A DNA stretch of 64,000 bases from DASZIT01 sp963709665 (GCA_963709665.1 CAVPWU010000011.1:186001-250000); one strand, 5' to 3'; shown: positions 26,673 to 35,685, counted from the stretch's first letter. Notes: generated by a model from the letters alone, not told the origin. Made by a program: numbers and translations.

Positions 26673-28028
26673 CTACTCGGCCGCCTCGGCCAGGGCCTCG
26701 GAGAGCGTGGGGTGGACCGGCATCGACTCCACGATGTCGGCCACCCGGAGGCCGGCGGTCACCGCCACCCCCAGCACCGAGATCAGCTCGGCGGCGTGCT
26801 GGCCCACGATCGATCCTCCCAGCACCACCCCGGTGGCCGGGTCGGAGACGATCTTCACGAACCCGCGGGGGTCGTTGTCGATCAGGGCCCGGGAGCTGGC
26901 GGCGAAGGGGACCTTGGTGACCCGGATCTTCCGTCCCTCGGCGAAGGCGTCGGCCTCGGCCAGCCCGACGTCGGCGATCTCCGGCTCGGTGAAGATGGCC
27001 GACGGGGCGTTGTCGTAGTTGAGGTGGCGGTGGGCCACCGAGTGACCGCCCACCACGTGCTCGGCGATCTTCCGGCCCTGCATCGACGCCACCGAGGAGA
27101 GGGGCAGCTTGCCGGACAGGTCGCCGGCGGCGTAGATGTGGGGAACCACCGTCTGGCAGTGGCGGTTGATGGGCACGTACCCGCCCTCGTCGACCTCCAC
27201 GCCGGCCGTCTCCAGCCCCAGCCCCTCCGAGTTGGGGATCGAACCGATGGCCAGCAGGGCGTGCGAGCCACGGACCGACCGGCCGTCGTCGCACTTGACG
27301 GTCACCCCGTCGACCGCCCGCTCGACGTCCACCGCCCTGGCCCCCTTCAGGAGGTGGACCCCGCGGCGGGCGAAGTCGGCCTCCAGCACGGCGGCCACCT
27401 CGGGGTCCTTCTGCGGGAGGACCTGCTGGCGGCTGACGATCAGGCTGACCTCCGAGCCCAGGGACGAGAACATGTGGACGAACTCCACCCCGGTGACCCC
27501 GGAGCCCACCACCACCAGGTGGTCGGGCAGGGTGGCGGGGGGGTAGGCGTCCCGGGTGGTGAGGATCCGGTCGTCGTCGACCTCGGCCCACGTCGGGAGA
27601 CGGGGCCGGCTGCCCGTGCTCACCAGGATGGCGTCGGCCTCGATGTGCCGCTCCCCGTCGGCGGTGTCCGCCACCACGTGGTGGGGTCCGTCGAGGCGGG
27701 CCGTACCCCGGATCACGTCGACCTGCTGGCTGCGGAGGATCTTCTCGTTGGTCCGCTCGAGGTTCTCGATGATCGCCCGGTTGCGGGCCCGGAGGAGCTC
27801 GAGATCCACCGTGCCCTCGCCGCTGATCACCCCCATGCCCTCGATCCGCCGGAGGTAGGACATCGCCCCCCCGGTGGCGATCATCGCCTTGGACGGGATG
27901 CAGTCCCAGAGGTTGGCCGCACCACCCACCACGTCGCGCTCGATGAGGGTGACCTCCACCCCGAGCCGGGCGGCGTGGGTCGCCGCCTGGTTCCCGGCCG
28001 GTCCCCCACCGATGATGACGAACCGCAT
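26673..28028 (-). CDS. FAD-dependent pyridine-nucleotide oxidoreductase (LpdA-like quinone reductase)
   Basis: A 451-residue flavoprotein of the disulfide-reductase fold. The FAD motif is IIGGGPAGNQAA, the NAD(P) motif VVGSGVTGVEF, FAD motif 2 is IYAAGDLSG, and there is a C-terminal dimer domain. The redox-motif region reads GGAANLWDCIPSKAM. Only the second of the two active-site Cys residues of lipoamide dehydrogenases remains. This matches mycobacterial LpdA (Rv3303c)-type NAD(P)H:quinone reductases rather than a true Lpd. The C-terminal HPTLSEAL motif is present. Confidence 0.82.
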   Translation of the reverse strand: MRFVIIGGGPAGNQAATHAARLGVEVTLIERDVVGGAANLWDCIPSKAMIATGGAMSYLRRIEGMGVISGEGTVDLELLRARNRAIIENLERTNEKILRSQQVDVIRGTARLDGPHHVVADTADGERHIEADAILVSTGSRPRLPTWAEVDDDRILTTRDAYPPATLPDHLVVVGSGVTGVEFVHMFSSLGSEVSLIVSRQQVLPQKDPEVAAVLEADFARRGVHLLKGARAVDVERAVDGVTVKCDDGRSVRGSHALLAIGSIPNSEGLGLETAGVEVDEGGYVPINRHCQTVVPHIYAAGDLSGKLPLSSVASMQGRKIAEHVVGGHSVAHRHLNYDNAPSAIFTEPEIADVGLAEADAFAEGRKIRVTKVPFAASSRALIDNDPRGFVKIVSDPATGVVLGGSIVGQHAAELISVLGVAVTAGLRVADIVESMPVHPTLSEALAEAAE

Positions 28029-28144
28029 CCCCTCAGGTTAGAGGCATCGCCGCCCACCGTTGAGCGGTGGTGCCGAGTACCGTCTGGGAGTCCACCCCAC
28101 CGGGCGACCCCGATCGCCGACGTCCCGAAAGGACCACCCGAACG

Positions 28145-28720
28145 ATGTCCCGCCTCCGCACGCTCGTCCTCCTCACCGTGGCCGCCGCCGCCGTCGGGCT
28201 GGCCGGGTGCAGCAGCTCCTCGTCGCCCTCCACCACCTCGACCACCTCAGCTCCCGCCACCACCTCGGCCCCCAGCACCACCGGCACCACCACCCCGGGC
28301 TCCTCCGCTTCAGCCCTCCCCCCGGTGGCCGACCCCTCGCCGGCCGGGTCGTTCGACACCAAGCCGACGGTGACCGTCCCCACCGGCGCCCCGCCCTCGG
28401 TGCTGCAGAGCAGCGACCTCATCACCGGGACCGGCCCGGCGGTCACCTCCAGTGACACCGTGACCGTCCAGTACGTGGGGGTGGCCTGGTCGACCGGCAA
28501 GCAGTTCGACGCCTCGTGGGACGACGGCAGCGGCGCCCCGGTGACCTTCCCGCTCAGCGGCGTGATCCCGGGCTGGACCCAGGGCCTGGTGGGCATGAAG
28601 GTGGGCGGCCGCCGGGAGCTGGTGATCCCCCCCAGCCTGGCCTACGGGGCCCAGGGCCAGGGCCCGGTCGGCCCCAACGAGACGCTCATCTTCATCGTGG
28701 ACCTCCACAAGATCGACTGA
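28145..28720 (+). CDS. FKBP-type peptidyl-prolyl isomerase lipoprotein
   Basis: A 191-residue exported lipoprotein. Its lipobox is VGLAGC, followed by a Ser/Thr-rich linker (about 25-60) and one FKBP domain (about 95-190): VTVQYVGVAWSTGKQFDASW, GVIPGWTQGLVGMKVGGRRE, then IPPSLAYGAQG and LIFIVDLHKI. The active-site aromatic residues are conserved. It probably assists folding of secreted proteins. It is followed 19 bp later by the aldolase gene. Confidence 0.88.
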   Translation: MSRLRTLVLLTVAAAAVGLAGCSSSSSPSTTSTTSAPATTSAPSTTGTTTPGSSASALPPVADPSPAGSFDTKPTVTVPTGAPPSVLQSSDLITGTGPAVTSSDTVTVQYVGVAWSTGKQFDASWDDGSGAPVTFPLSGVIPGWTQGLVGMKVGGRRELVIPPSLAYGAQGQGPVGPNETLIFIVDLHKID

Positions 28721-28739
28721 GCCCGGGGAGCCGACGACC

Positions 28740-29798
28740 ATGGAGCCCGGCGCCCGGACCTTCGCCAGCGACAACTACGCCGGCATCCACCCCGAGATCC
28801 TGGCCGCCATCGTCGAGGCCAACACCGGCCACGCCCCCTCCTACGGGGAGGACCCGGTGACGCTGGAGGCGAAACGCCAGTTCCGCCGGCACTTCGGCGA
28901 CGGGGCCGAGGTGGCGCTGGTCTTCAACGGCACCGGGGCCAACGTGGTCGGGCTGCAGTCCATGCTCCGGCCCTTCGAGTGCGTCCTCACCGCCGACGGC
29001 GCCCACATCAACGTGGACGAGTGCGGAGCCCCGGAGCGGTTCCTCGGCAGCAAGGTGGTGGGGATCCCCGCCCCGGACGGCAAGCTGACACCGGACCTGG
29101 TGGCGTCGGCGCTCACCGGCCTCGGTGACCAGCACCGGGTGCAGCCGCGGGTGGTGTCCGTCTCCCAGTCCACCGAGCTCGGCACCTGCTACACCCCGAC
29201 CGAACTGAGCGACCTGAGCGGGTGGGCCCACCGGCACGGCCTGCTCCTCCACCTCGACGGTGCCCGCCTGGCCAACGCCGCCGCCTGGCTGGGCTGCGGG
29301 CTGGGCGACCTGGGGGCGGGGGCCGGGGTGGACGTCCTCTCCTTCGGGGCCACCAAGAACGGCGCCATGGGGGCCGAGGCGGTGGTGGTCCTCCGCCCGG
29401 ACCGGGCCGACGGGGTCTACGGGGTCGAGGCCCTGCCGTACCTCCGGAAGCAGTCCATGCAGCTCGCCTCCAAGATGCGGTTCGTGGCCGCCCAGTTCGT
29501 GGCCATCCTGGAGGGCGACCTCTGGCGACGGAACGCCTCCCACGCCAACGCCATGGCCGCCCGCCTGGCCGCCGGGGTGGCGGACGTCGACGGGGTGGAG
29601 GTCGTCCAACCCGTGCAGTCCAACGCGGTGTTCGCCACCCTCCCTCACGGCGTCACCCAGGCCCTGCAGGCCGAGTACCCCTTCTACGTGTGGGACGAGT
29701 CCACCGGGGTGGTGCGCTGGATGGCCTCGTTCGACCTCACCGAGGCGGACGTGGACGGCTTCGTGGCCCGTCTGACCGACCTGGTCGCCGGCCGCTGA
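28740..29798 (+). CDS. Low-specificity threonine aldolase-family PLP enzyme
   Basis: A 352-residue fold-type I PLP enzyme of the beta-eliminating lyase family. The N-terminus FASDNYAGIHPEI is typical, LHLDGARLANAA carries the PLP-binding Asp, and the Schiff-base Lys is in SFGATKNGAMGAEAVV. It is expected to cleave L-threonine or related beta-hydroxy amino acids to glycine and an aldehyde. Identity with ltaE is likely but not certain. Confidence 0.82.
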   Translation: MEPGARTFASDNYAGIHPEILAAIVEANTGHAPSYGEDPVTLEAKRQFRRHFGDGAEVALVFNGTGANVVGLQSMLRPFECVLTADGAHINVDECGAPERFLGSKVVGIPAPDGKLTPDLVASALTGLGDQHRVQPRVVSVSQSTELGTCYTPTELSDLSGWAHRHGLLLHLDGARLANAAAWLGCGLGDLGAGAGVDVLSFGATKNGAMGAEAVVVLRPDRADGVYGVEALPYLRKQSMQLASKMRFVAAQFVAILEGDLWRRNASHANAMAARLAAGVADVDGVEVVQPVQSNAVFATLPHGVTQALQAEYPFYVWDESTGVVRWMASFDLTEADVDGFVARLTDLVAGR

Positions 29799-29889
29799 CC
29801 CCGCGGGTCCGGCGGTCCAGCGGTCCGCGGTCCGGCGGTCCGGCGGTGGGCCGGTCGGGCGGGGTTCGGTGAGAGCCTTGCGACGGGCC

Positions 29890-31245
29890 TCAGGCCAGGG
29901 TGGCCAGGATCTCGTCGAGCAGGGCCTGGTCGGTGTCCGGGTGGAGGATGGCGAAGCGGGCGGCGGGCTCCCCCTCCCACATGGTCATGGTCACGAACGC
30001 CACCTGGCTGGCCAGCAGCTCGACCGTCCAACGCCGGTAGTCGTCGGCGACCCAGCCCCGCCGGCGGAAGATGACCACCGACAGCTCCGGGTGGCGGAGC
30101 AGCTCGAGGTGGGGGAGGGCCTCGATCCGGGCGGCGCATCCGGCGGCGGTGGCCACCGCCTGGGCGATGGCCCGGCCGTAGGCGTCGCTTCCGTTCACGG
30201 CCAGGGAGAACCACATCGGGAGCCCCCTAGCCCGGCGGGTCAGGTGGATCGAGTAGTCGCTCGGGTTCCACTCCTCGCCCTCGATGACGTCGAGATAGCC
30301 GGCGTGCTGGGCATGGACGGCCTTGGCCAACGGGGGGTCGCGGTAGAGGAGGGCGCAGGAGTCGAACGGGGCGAAGAGCCACTTGTGGGGGTCCACGATG
30401 AAGGAGTCGGCCCGTTCGATGCCGTCGAACCTGGGACGGAGCTCCGGCACCAGCAGGGCGGCCCCGCCGTAGGCGGCGTCCACGTGGAACCACAGGGACC
30501 GGGCGTCGGCCACCGCCCCGATGCCGGCCAGGTCGTCGATGATCCCGGCGTTGGTGGTGCCGGCCGTCCCCACCACCGCCACCACGTCGTCCACCGACGG
30601 CTGGCCGGCCAGGGCCGCCTCGAGGGCCTCCCCGGTCAGCCGGTGGTCGTCCACCGGCACCAGCAGCGGGTCGGCGCCGATGATGTTGAGGGCGCCGGCG
30701 ATGGAGCTGTGGGCCTCCTCGCTGACCGCCACCCGGAAGCGACCCGACCCGGCGGACTTCCCCCGGCGGCCGGCGGTGTCCCGGGCCACCACCAGGGCCG
30801 ACAGGTTGCCGAGGCTGCCGCCCGACACGAAGCACCCGCCGGCGGACGGCGGGAGCCCGGCCTGGTCGGCCAGGAACCGGAGGACCTGGTTCTCGGCCGC
30901 CACCGCCCCGGCCGCCTCCAGCCAGGAGGTGCCGTTGAGGGATGAGCAGGACACCACCATGTCGAAGAGGAGGGACGCCTTGGTGGGAGCCGTCGGGATG
31001 AAGGACAGGTAGCGGGGGCTGTCCACCGAGATCACCGCCGGGGCCAGCACCTCGGCGAAGAGGTCGAGGATGTCCCCGGCGTCGTTCCCACCGGGGCTGA
31101 TCACGCCGGCCAGCTGGTCGGCGAACTCCACCGGGAACACGCCGCCGACATCCAGCTCGACGGGATCGTCCGCCAGCCGCTCGCGGCAGTACTCGAAGAT
31201 CTGGTCGGCCATGGTGGCGTCGAACTCGAACATCGGATTGCGCAC
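29890..31245 (-). CDS. PLP-dependent group II decarboxylase
   Basis: A 451-residue member of the aromatic-amino-acid/glutamate/diaminobutyrate decarboxylase family. The PLP Lys is in VDPHKWLFAPFD. Other core motifs are SGGSLGNLSAL, SEEAHSSI and FHVDAAYGGAAL. The GTG at 31245 is preceded by a purine-rich GAGAGAGAGG; ATG 31233 is an alternative. The substrate (Tyr/Trp/DOPA or other) is not resolvable here. It is convergent with the aldolase gene. Confidence 0.82.
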   Translation of the reverse strand: MRNPMFEFDATMADQIFEYCRERLADDPVELDVGGVFPVEFADQLAGVISPGGNDAGDILDLFAEVLAPAVISVDSPRYLSFIPTAPTKASLLFDMVVSCSSLNGTSWLEAAGAVAAENQVLRFLADQAGLPPSAGGCFVSGGSLGNLSALVVARDTAGRRGKSAGSGRFRVAVSEEAHSSIAGALNIIGADPLLVPVDDHRLTGEALEAALAGQPSVDDVVAVVGTAGTTNAGIIDDLAGIGAVADARSLWFHVDAAYGGAALLVPELRPRFDGIERADSFIVDPHKWLFAPFDSCALLYRDPPLAKAVHAQHAGYLDVIEGEEWNPSDYSIHLTRRARGLPMWFSLAVNGSDAYGRAIAQAVATAAGCAARIEALPHLELLRHPELSVVIFRRRGWVADDYRRWTVELLASQVAFVTMTMWEGEPAARFAILHPDTDQALLDEILATLA

Positions 31246-31368
31246 GCCCGGCCCTCTCTCTCCCGGCCCAGGTCCACGGGCCGGTCCTCGGCACGTTATG
31301 CGGGATCCGGAGAGCTCCCACCGCCCGGCCGCGGAGAGGGCGACCCCGCTCGGGTCCTCCGCGACGCC

Positions 31369-31878
31369 CTACTCCGAGCCGACGGGGTCCGGCTCGAAGC
31401 GGTAGATGTTGGTCTGGCGGGTCACGAAGCCGAGACGGAGATAGAGCCGGTTGGCCGCCTCACGGCTCGGCCGGGAGGTGAGGTCGACCGACTTGGCCCC
31501 CTCCACCTCCGCCCGGCGGAGCGCCTCCCTCACCAGCGCCTCCCCTGCCCCCGCCCCGCGGGCGGCCTCGTCCACCACCACGTCCTCGATCCAGGCCCGG
31601 ACCCCGGTGGGCACCCGGAAGAGGGCCAGGGTCAGGGAGCCGACGATGGCCCCGTCGGCCGTCCGGGCCACGAAGAGCACCGAGGCCGCCGACCCGGCGA
31701 TGGCCGCCAGCTCCTCGTGGGTGGGTGGCGGCGAGCTGGACGACAGCTGGGGCACCAGCCGGGCGAACGCCTCGACCAGCTCCGCCGTCACCCGGGTCTC
31801 CTCGCCGACCGTCACACCGGTGGAGGCCGTCGGGCCGTCGGGACCGTCTGCGCCATCGGGGCCGGGGTGGTCGGTCAC
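31369..31878 (-). CDS. GNAT-family N-acetyltransferase
   Basis: A 169-residue GNAT protein. Motif A is IEDVVVDEAARGAGAGEALV, followed by motif B, VDLTSRPSREAANRLYLRLG, with the terminal FV.R.TNIYRF strand. GTG 31878 is chosen because it starts the globular part (VTDHPGPDG); the frame upstream belongs to other genes. The acceptor is unknown. It precedes nothing obvious and may share a transcript with the upstream Nudix gene. Confidence 0.78.
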   Translation of the reverse strand: MTDHPGPDGADGPDGPTASTGVTVGEETRVTAELVEAFARLVPQLSSSSPPPTHEELAAIAGSAASVLFVARTADGAIVGSLTLALFRVPTGVRAWIEDVVVDEAARGAGAGEALVREALRRAEVEGAKSVDLTSRPSREAANRLYLRLGFVTRQTNIYRFEPDPVGSE

Positions 31879-31940
31879 GGCGGCGAGTGTAGCGACCCCC
31901 GCCGGCGCACCTCGCTCGCCTCCCCGGCCGGGACCCGCCA

Positions 31941-32639
31941 TCAGACCTTGTCCGGGTCCCCCCGCCAGATCGGCACCCGGACCGGATCGTAGAGAACCTC
32001 CACCGGGTCGCCCCGGAGGGCGGCGAAGATCTGGTCGCCCCAGCGCTCCAGCCCGGCCATGGGCGAGGGCAGGGAGTCGGGGCCGAACCAGCCCACGTCG
32101 GCGCATTCGAGGGGGTGGGCCTTGAGCTCGCCGCCCAGGGCCCGGCACTGGAACACCAGGGAGTAGAGGGGGATCCGGCTGATCCCCACCCGCAGGCCGT
32201 CGAGCACGGCGATGAGCCGGACCACCTCGACCTCGATCCCCGTCTCCTCCTCGACCTCCTTGACCACCACCTCGGCGGCCGAGTACCCGATGTCGGCCCA
32301 TCCGGTCGGGTAGAGCCACACCCCGGAGTCGGCCCGCTGGACGAGGAGGATCTCGCCCTTGTCGTTCCCCACCGCCGCACCGACCGCCACCTTGGGGGTG
32401 GCGTAGCCGGGGACACCCTTCCCCACCGCCGCCATCCACTCCTCGACCTGGCCGTCCAAGTCCATGGCGGCGTCGTCCCCGCCGTCCGCCGCCACCTGGA
32501 TGTCGGCGGCTACCCGCAGGACCTCCTCGAACCGCTCCTGCTCGTACAGGGATTCGGTGAAGCCGAGGCCGGTCCGGGCGATGCCGGCCAGGGCCTGGCT
32601 CCAGCGCAGGAGCTGCTTGGTGGAGGGGGTGGGATCCAC
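31941..32639 (-). CDS. Nudix hydrolase with N-terminal Nudix_N2-type domain
   Basis: A 232-residue protein. Residues about 1-75 match the helical domain found before YjhB-like ADP-ribose/nucleotide pyrophosphatases (RWSQALAGIARTGLGFTESL). The Nudix box is GYSAAEVVVKEVEEETGIEV, the standard G-x5-E-x7-xE-x-x-EE-x-G-U with Lys replacing Arg. GTG 32639 (VDPTPSTKQLL) is chosen as start. It probably cleans up or recycles a nucleoside-diphosphate derivative. Confidence 0.82.
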   Translation of the reverse strand: MDPTPSTKQLLRWSQALAGIARTGLGFTESLYEQERFEEVLRVAADIQVAADGGDDAAMDLDGQVEEWMAAVGKGVPGYATPKVAVGAAVGNDKGEILLVQRADSGVWLYPTGWADIGYSAAEVVVKEVEEETGIEVEVVRLIAVLDGLRVGISRIPLYSLVFQCRALGGELKAHPLECADVGWFGPDSLPSPMAGLERWGDQIFAALRGDPVEVLYDPVRVPIWRGDPDKV

Positions 32640-32711
32640 CCGACCGACGCTACCCCACCGCCCCGGTGCCCACCGCCCCCACTCCCGGTGCCCCATCGGT
32701 CAGAATGGGGC

Positions 32712-32897
32712 GTGCCCGTGAACGAGGACTGTCGCCACTACGTGATGAAGACCACCGCCCACGAAGAGAAGATCGAGCGGTGCACGGTGGGTGCCAACGA
32801 GCCCATCCCCTTCGCCTGCCCCGAGGGTTGCCTCTTCTACGAGCCGCGCAAGGTGTCGGGGGCCGGCTGGCAGATCCGGAACGTCGAAGACCGCTGA
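32712..32897 (+). CDS. Small Cys-containing conserved-looking protein
   Basis: A 61-residue protein with GTG start (VPVNEDCRHYVMKTT; GTG 32718 also possible). Four Cys residues occur at about positions 7, 24, 35 and 40 (EDC, ERC, FACPEGC), which could bind zinc or an iron-sulfur cluster. It is divergent from the Nudix gene and followed by a strong hairpin. I do not know its function. Confidence 0.55.
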   Translation: MPVNEDCRHYVMKTTAHEEKIERCTVGANEPIPFACPEGCLFYEPRKVSGAGWQIRNVEDR

Positions 32898-32909
32898 TCC
32901 GCCGCCAGG

Positions 32910-32930
32910 GGTGGTGGTAGGACCACCACC
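32910..32930. terminator. Bidirectional terminator hairpin
   Basis: GGTGGTGGT-AGG-ACCACCACC is a perfect 9-bp stem with a 3-nt loop. It lies between the stop of the small Cys protein and the convergent methyltransferase gene. Confidence 0.65.
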
Positions 32931-32937
32931 GCACCGC

Positions 32938-33746
32938 TCAGACCCGGGTCGCCACCACGGTGAAGGACAGCGGAAGGCGGGGGCTCCCCGCCGGGCACGT
33001 CCACCGACCCGGTACCTCCTCCACCAGCCACGGGAAGCGCCGGTGCACGGTCCAGTCGTGCTCCTCCAGGACGTCGATCCGGAGGCCCTGGCCGATCAGG
33101 GCGGAGACCACCTCACCGAGCCCGTGGTTCCACTCGTAGCTGCGGGTATGGGTCAGCGGCCGGTCGGCGTCGGTGTAGGTGGTGGCGGCGTCGTCGACAT
33201 GGGGCTCGGCCTCCTCGAAGTAGGAGTGGGCGAGGTGGCGGGAGTCGTCGGCCAACGACCAGGCCACCGGGTGGACGTCGTGCAGGTAGAGCCGGCCCCC
33301 GGGCCGTACCAGCGCCGCCGCCTGTTCGGCCCACCGCTCGATGCTGGGCAGCCAGCAGAGCGCTCCCAGGCTGACGTAGACGATGTCGAACGTCAGGTGG
33401 CCCAGGGCCTCGGCGGCGTCCAGCACATCGGCACAGACGAACCGGGCCCGATCGGCCAGCCCGCACCGCTCGGCCAGCCCGATCGCCACCCGGATGGCTT
33501 CGGGGGAGAAGTCGAGGCCGGTCACCCGGGCGCCGGCGGTAGCCCAGGCCAGGGTGTCGAGGCCGAAGTGGCACTGCAGATGGACGAGCTCGAGCCCGGT
33601 CACGTCCCCGAGGGCGTCCACCTCCCGCACCCGGGCCCGGGACGGCTCCGCAGCCAGCCGTCGACGTCGTAGAACCGGGACGCCACGTGGATCCGGGTCC
33701 GGTCGTCCCACTGGAGGCGGTTGGCCTCCAGCCACCCGTCGGTCAC
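32938..33746 (-). pseudogene. SAM methyltransferase with a one-base frameshift
   Basis: The C-terminal 230 residues form a class I methyltransferase (HLQCHFGLDTLAWATAGARV, TGLDFSPEAIRVA, IVYVSLGALCWLP). The conserved N-terminus lies in another frame: VTDGWLEANRLQWDDRTRIH from GTG 33746, through FYDVDGWL. The frames meet near 33660, where ctgcggagccg would need one extra G (ctggcggagccg). Without the indel the product would be about 269 residues. The start lies 3 bp after the NIL-protein stop, so this is the last gene of the hemQ-larE-NIL operon. It is either a true mutation or an assembly error. Confidence 0.75.
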
Positions 33747-33749
33747 CGG

Positions 33750-33989
33750 TCAGCTCTCGACGATGTCGCCCAGCAGGTCCACCTGCACCCCGGTGCCGCG
33801 CAACCAGGCGACCGCCCGGTCGACGGTGGCGGCGTCACCGTCGAGTTCGCAGACGATCCACCCGCCCTTCTCGCCCACGTCCGCCCGCCGGATGTTGGGC
33901 ACGATGTCGAGCTCCCGCACCAGGTTGGCGATGATCGGCTCCCGGACCAGCTCGTCGGGGAAGGTCAGTCGCACCCGGACCCCGATCAC
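33750..33989 (-). CDS. NIL-domain protein
   Basis: A 79-residue ferredoxin-like NIL domain (VRVRLTFPDELVREPIIANL, VPNIRRADVGEKGGWIVCEL, AVAWLRGTGVQVDLLGD). NIL domains are best known as regulatory ends of methionine ABC transporters and as partners of 4Fe-4S proteins in sulfur metabolism. The GTG start overlaps the larE stop by 4 bp (GTGA), implying joint synthesis and perhaps a role in the sulfur-transfer step. Confidence 0.8.
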   Translation of the reverse strand: MIGVRVRLTFPDELVREPIIANLVRELDIVPNIRRADVGEKGGWIVCELDGDAATVDRAVAWLRGTGVQVDLLGDIVES

Positions 33990-34942
33990 CGGGTGCCCCC
34001 GGCGCCCGGGCGGCGTTCGTCGGCGCCCAGGGCGTCGTTGAGGTTCCCGGAGCGGAACCCGTCCAGATCGAGGGTGACGTACCGGTAGCCGGCCCCGTGG
34101 ACCACCGCCGTCACCCGGTCCCGCTGGGCCACCACCCGGGCCAGGTCCTCGGCGGGGACCTCGATGCGGGCGGTGTCGCCGTAGTGGCGCACCCGGAGCT
34201 GGCTGAGGCCGAGGGCCCGGAGCCCCGATTCGGCGTCGGCCACCGAGCGAAGGGTGCCGAGGGTCACCGCCGTACCGTAGGGCACGCGGGAGGCGAGGCA
34301 GGCGGCCGCCGGCTTGTCCCAGGTCCGTAGGCCGAGTCGGCGCGACCACCGGCGGACGTCGTCCTTGGTGAAGCCGGCCTCCACCAGTGGGAAGGCGGCG
34401 CCCCGCTCGGCGGCCGCCCGTTGGCCGGGGCGGTGGTCGCCCAGGTCGTCGACGTTGACCCCCAGCACCACCGTCGGGGCACCGGAGTGGCCGGACCGGA
34501 CGGTCTCGGCGCCGAGTGCCTCGGAGGCCAGGATGGGGTCGAGCGCCTCGAGGAGGCTGGCCTTGCAGTGGTAGCACCGGGCCCCGTCGTTGACGGTGTA
34601 GGCGGGGTCGGCCAGCTCGTCGGTGACCACCTCCACCCACCGGAGTCCCCACTCGGTGGCCAGGCGCCGGCAGTCGGACCGCTCCTCGGGGGCCAGCGAC
34701 GGCGACACGGCGGTCACACAGAGGACGTGGGCGGCGCCCAGGGTGTCGGTGGCCACCCGGGCCAGGAACGCCGAGTCGGCCCCGCCGCTGAAGGCCACCA
34801 CCACCCGTCCCAGCTGCCGGAGGTGGCCGCGCAGCCGGTCGAGGTCGCCGGAGGCGCCCGGGCCGGGTACGGAACCGGAACCGGAACCGGACCCAAGGCC
34901 GGGGCCGGGCCGGCCGAGCCCGGTGACCGCGGTGTCAGCCAC
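33986..34942 (-). CDS. larE: ATP-dependent sacrificial sulfur transferase LarE
   Basis: A 318-residue PP-loop enzyme. The ATP-pyrophosphatase motif is VVAFSGGADSAFLA, with ARCYHCKASLLEAL and KPAAACLASRVPYG as LarE signatures; the Cys of CLASR is a likely sulfur donor. In the nickel-pincer pathway LarE converts both carboxylates of the LarB product to thiocarboxylates. The N-terminus has a Gly/Ser/Pro stretch (about 8-30), so a start downstream of GTG 34942 is possible. The start overlaps hemQ by 8 bp and the stop overlaps the NIL gene by 4 bp. Confidence 0.88.
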   Translation of the reverse strand: MADTAVTGLGRPGPGLGSGSGSGSVPGPGASGDLDRLRGHLRQLGRVVVAFSGGADSAFLARVATDTLGAAHVLCVTAVSPSLAPEERSDCRRLATEWGLRWVEVVTDELADPAYTVNDGARCYHCKASLLEALDPILASEALGAETVRSGHSGAPTVVLGVNVDDLGDHRPGQRAAAERGAAFPLVEAGFTKDDVRRWSRRLGLRTWDKPAAACLASRVPYGTAVTLGTLRSVADAESGLRALGLSQLRVRHYGDTARIEVPAEDLARVVAQRDRVTAVVHGAGYRYVTLDLDGFRSGNLNDALGADERRPGAGGTR

Positions 34943-35648
34943 GCGGGACCACCTGGTCCAGCACCGTCTCGAGAGGTCCCACCATGCCGGTGACGAACGG
35001 CCCGAACTCGGCGAAGCGGGCCGAGCCCTCGTCGAACCGCATGGTGTAGACGCACTCCTTGAGATCGTCGGGGTGCACCCCGAAGAGGGTCACCCCCCAC
35101 TCCCAGTCATCGATGCCGGTGGAGCCGGTGATCAGCTGCAGGATCCGGCCGGCGAAGGCTCGCCCGGCGGCCCCGTGGCCGTACATCATGGCCTTGCGCT
35201 CCTCGAAGGGCATGGTGAACCAGTTGGAGCCCTCGACGTCACCCCGTCGCTTGGACATCGGGTAGAAGCAGAACGCCGTCATCCCCTCCGGCGGGAGGTT
35301 CGGGTACAGACGCGTCTGCTTCATCTCCTCGGGGAGACCGGCGGCGTACTCGGAGACCTCGGTCAGCGACACGAAGGAGTCGGCCACCTCGAGACCGGCG
35401 GCCTGGAGCCCGGTCTGGAGCGCCCGGAGCCGCCAGAGGTCCGGCCCCAGGGCCAGGAAGCCCAGGTCGGCCTTGTGTCCCAGCAGGGCCACCGTCACCA
35501 CCTGCACCCCGGCCGCCTCCGCCTCCTTGACGGCGGCCGTCACCGCCTCGGGGTCGACCCCGGGGGCCGACCCCCCCGGCGGGCGGGGGACCTTGCAGAA
35601 GAGGTGGAGCACACCCCAACCGACGGACGGGGCGAGAGGTTCGGTCAC
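34935..35648 (-). CDS. hemQ: Coproheme decarboxylase HemQ (chlorite-dismutase family)
   Basis: A 237-residue chlorite-dismutase-fold protein of the actinobacterial HemQ group. HemQ decarboxylates coproheme III to haem b in the coproporphyrin-dependent pathway. KQTRLYPNLPPEGMTAFCFY and the region WFTMPFEERKAMMYGHGAAG, with the proximal His, are characteristic, followed by FAGRILQLITGSTGIDDWEW. The chlorite-degrading Arg signature is not evident, which favours HemQ. It is the first gene of the operon with larE, NIL and the methyltransferase. Confidence 0.88.
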   Translation of the reverse strand: MTEPLAPSVGWGVLHLFCKVPRPPGGSAPGVDPEAVTAAVKEAEAAGVQVVTVALLGHKADLGFLALGPDLWRLRALQTGLQAAGLEVADSFVSLTEVSEYAAGLPEEMKQTRLYPNLPPEGMTAFCFYPMSKRRGDVEGSNWFTMPFEERKAMMYGHGAAGRAFAGRILQLITGSTGIDDWEWGVTLFGVHPDDLKECVYTMRFDEGSARFAEFGPFVTGMVGPLETVLDQVVPRG

Positions 35649-35685
35649 GAGCCGAGTCTAGGGAATCGCCGGCGGGCGGAACGCA

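Noticed and set aside
29812..29870. GCGGTCCG-rich short repeats between the aldolase and decarboxylase genes as a CRISPR or operator array
   Set aside because: Units are irregular, under 10 bp and contiguous without spacers; simple GC-rich slippage sequence.
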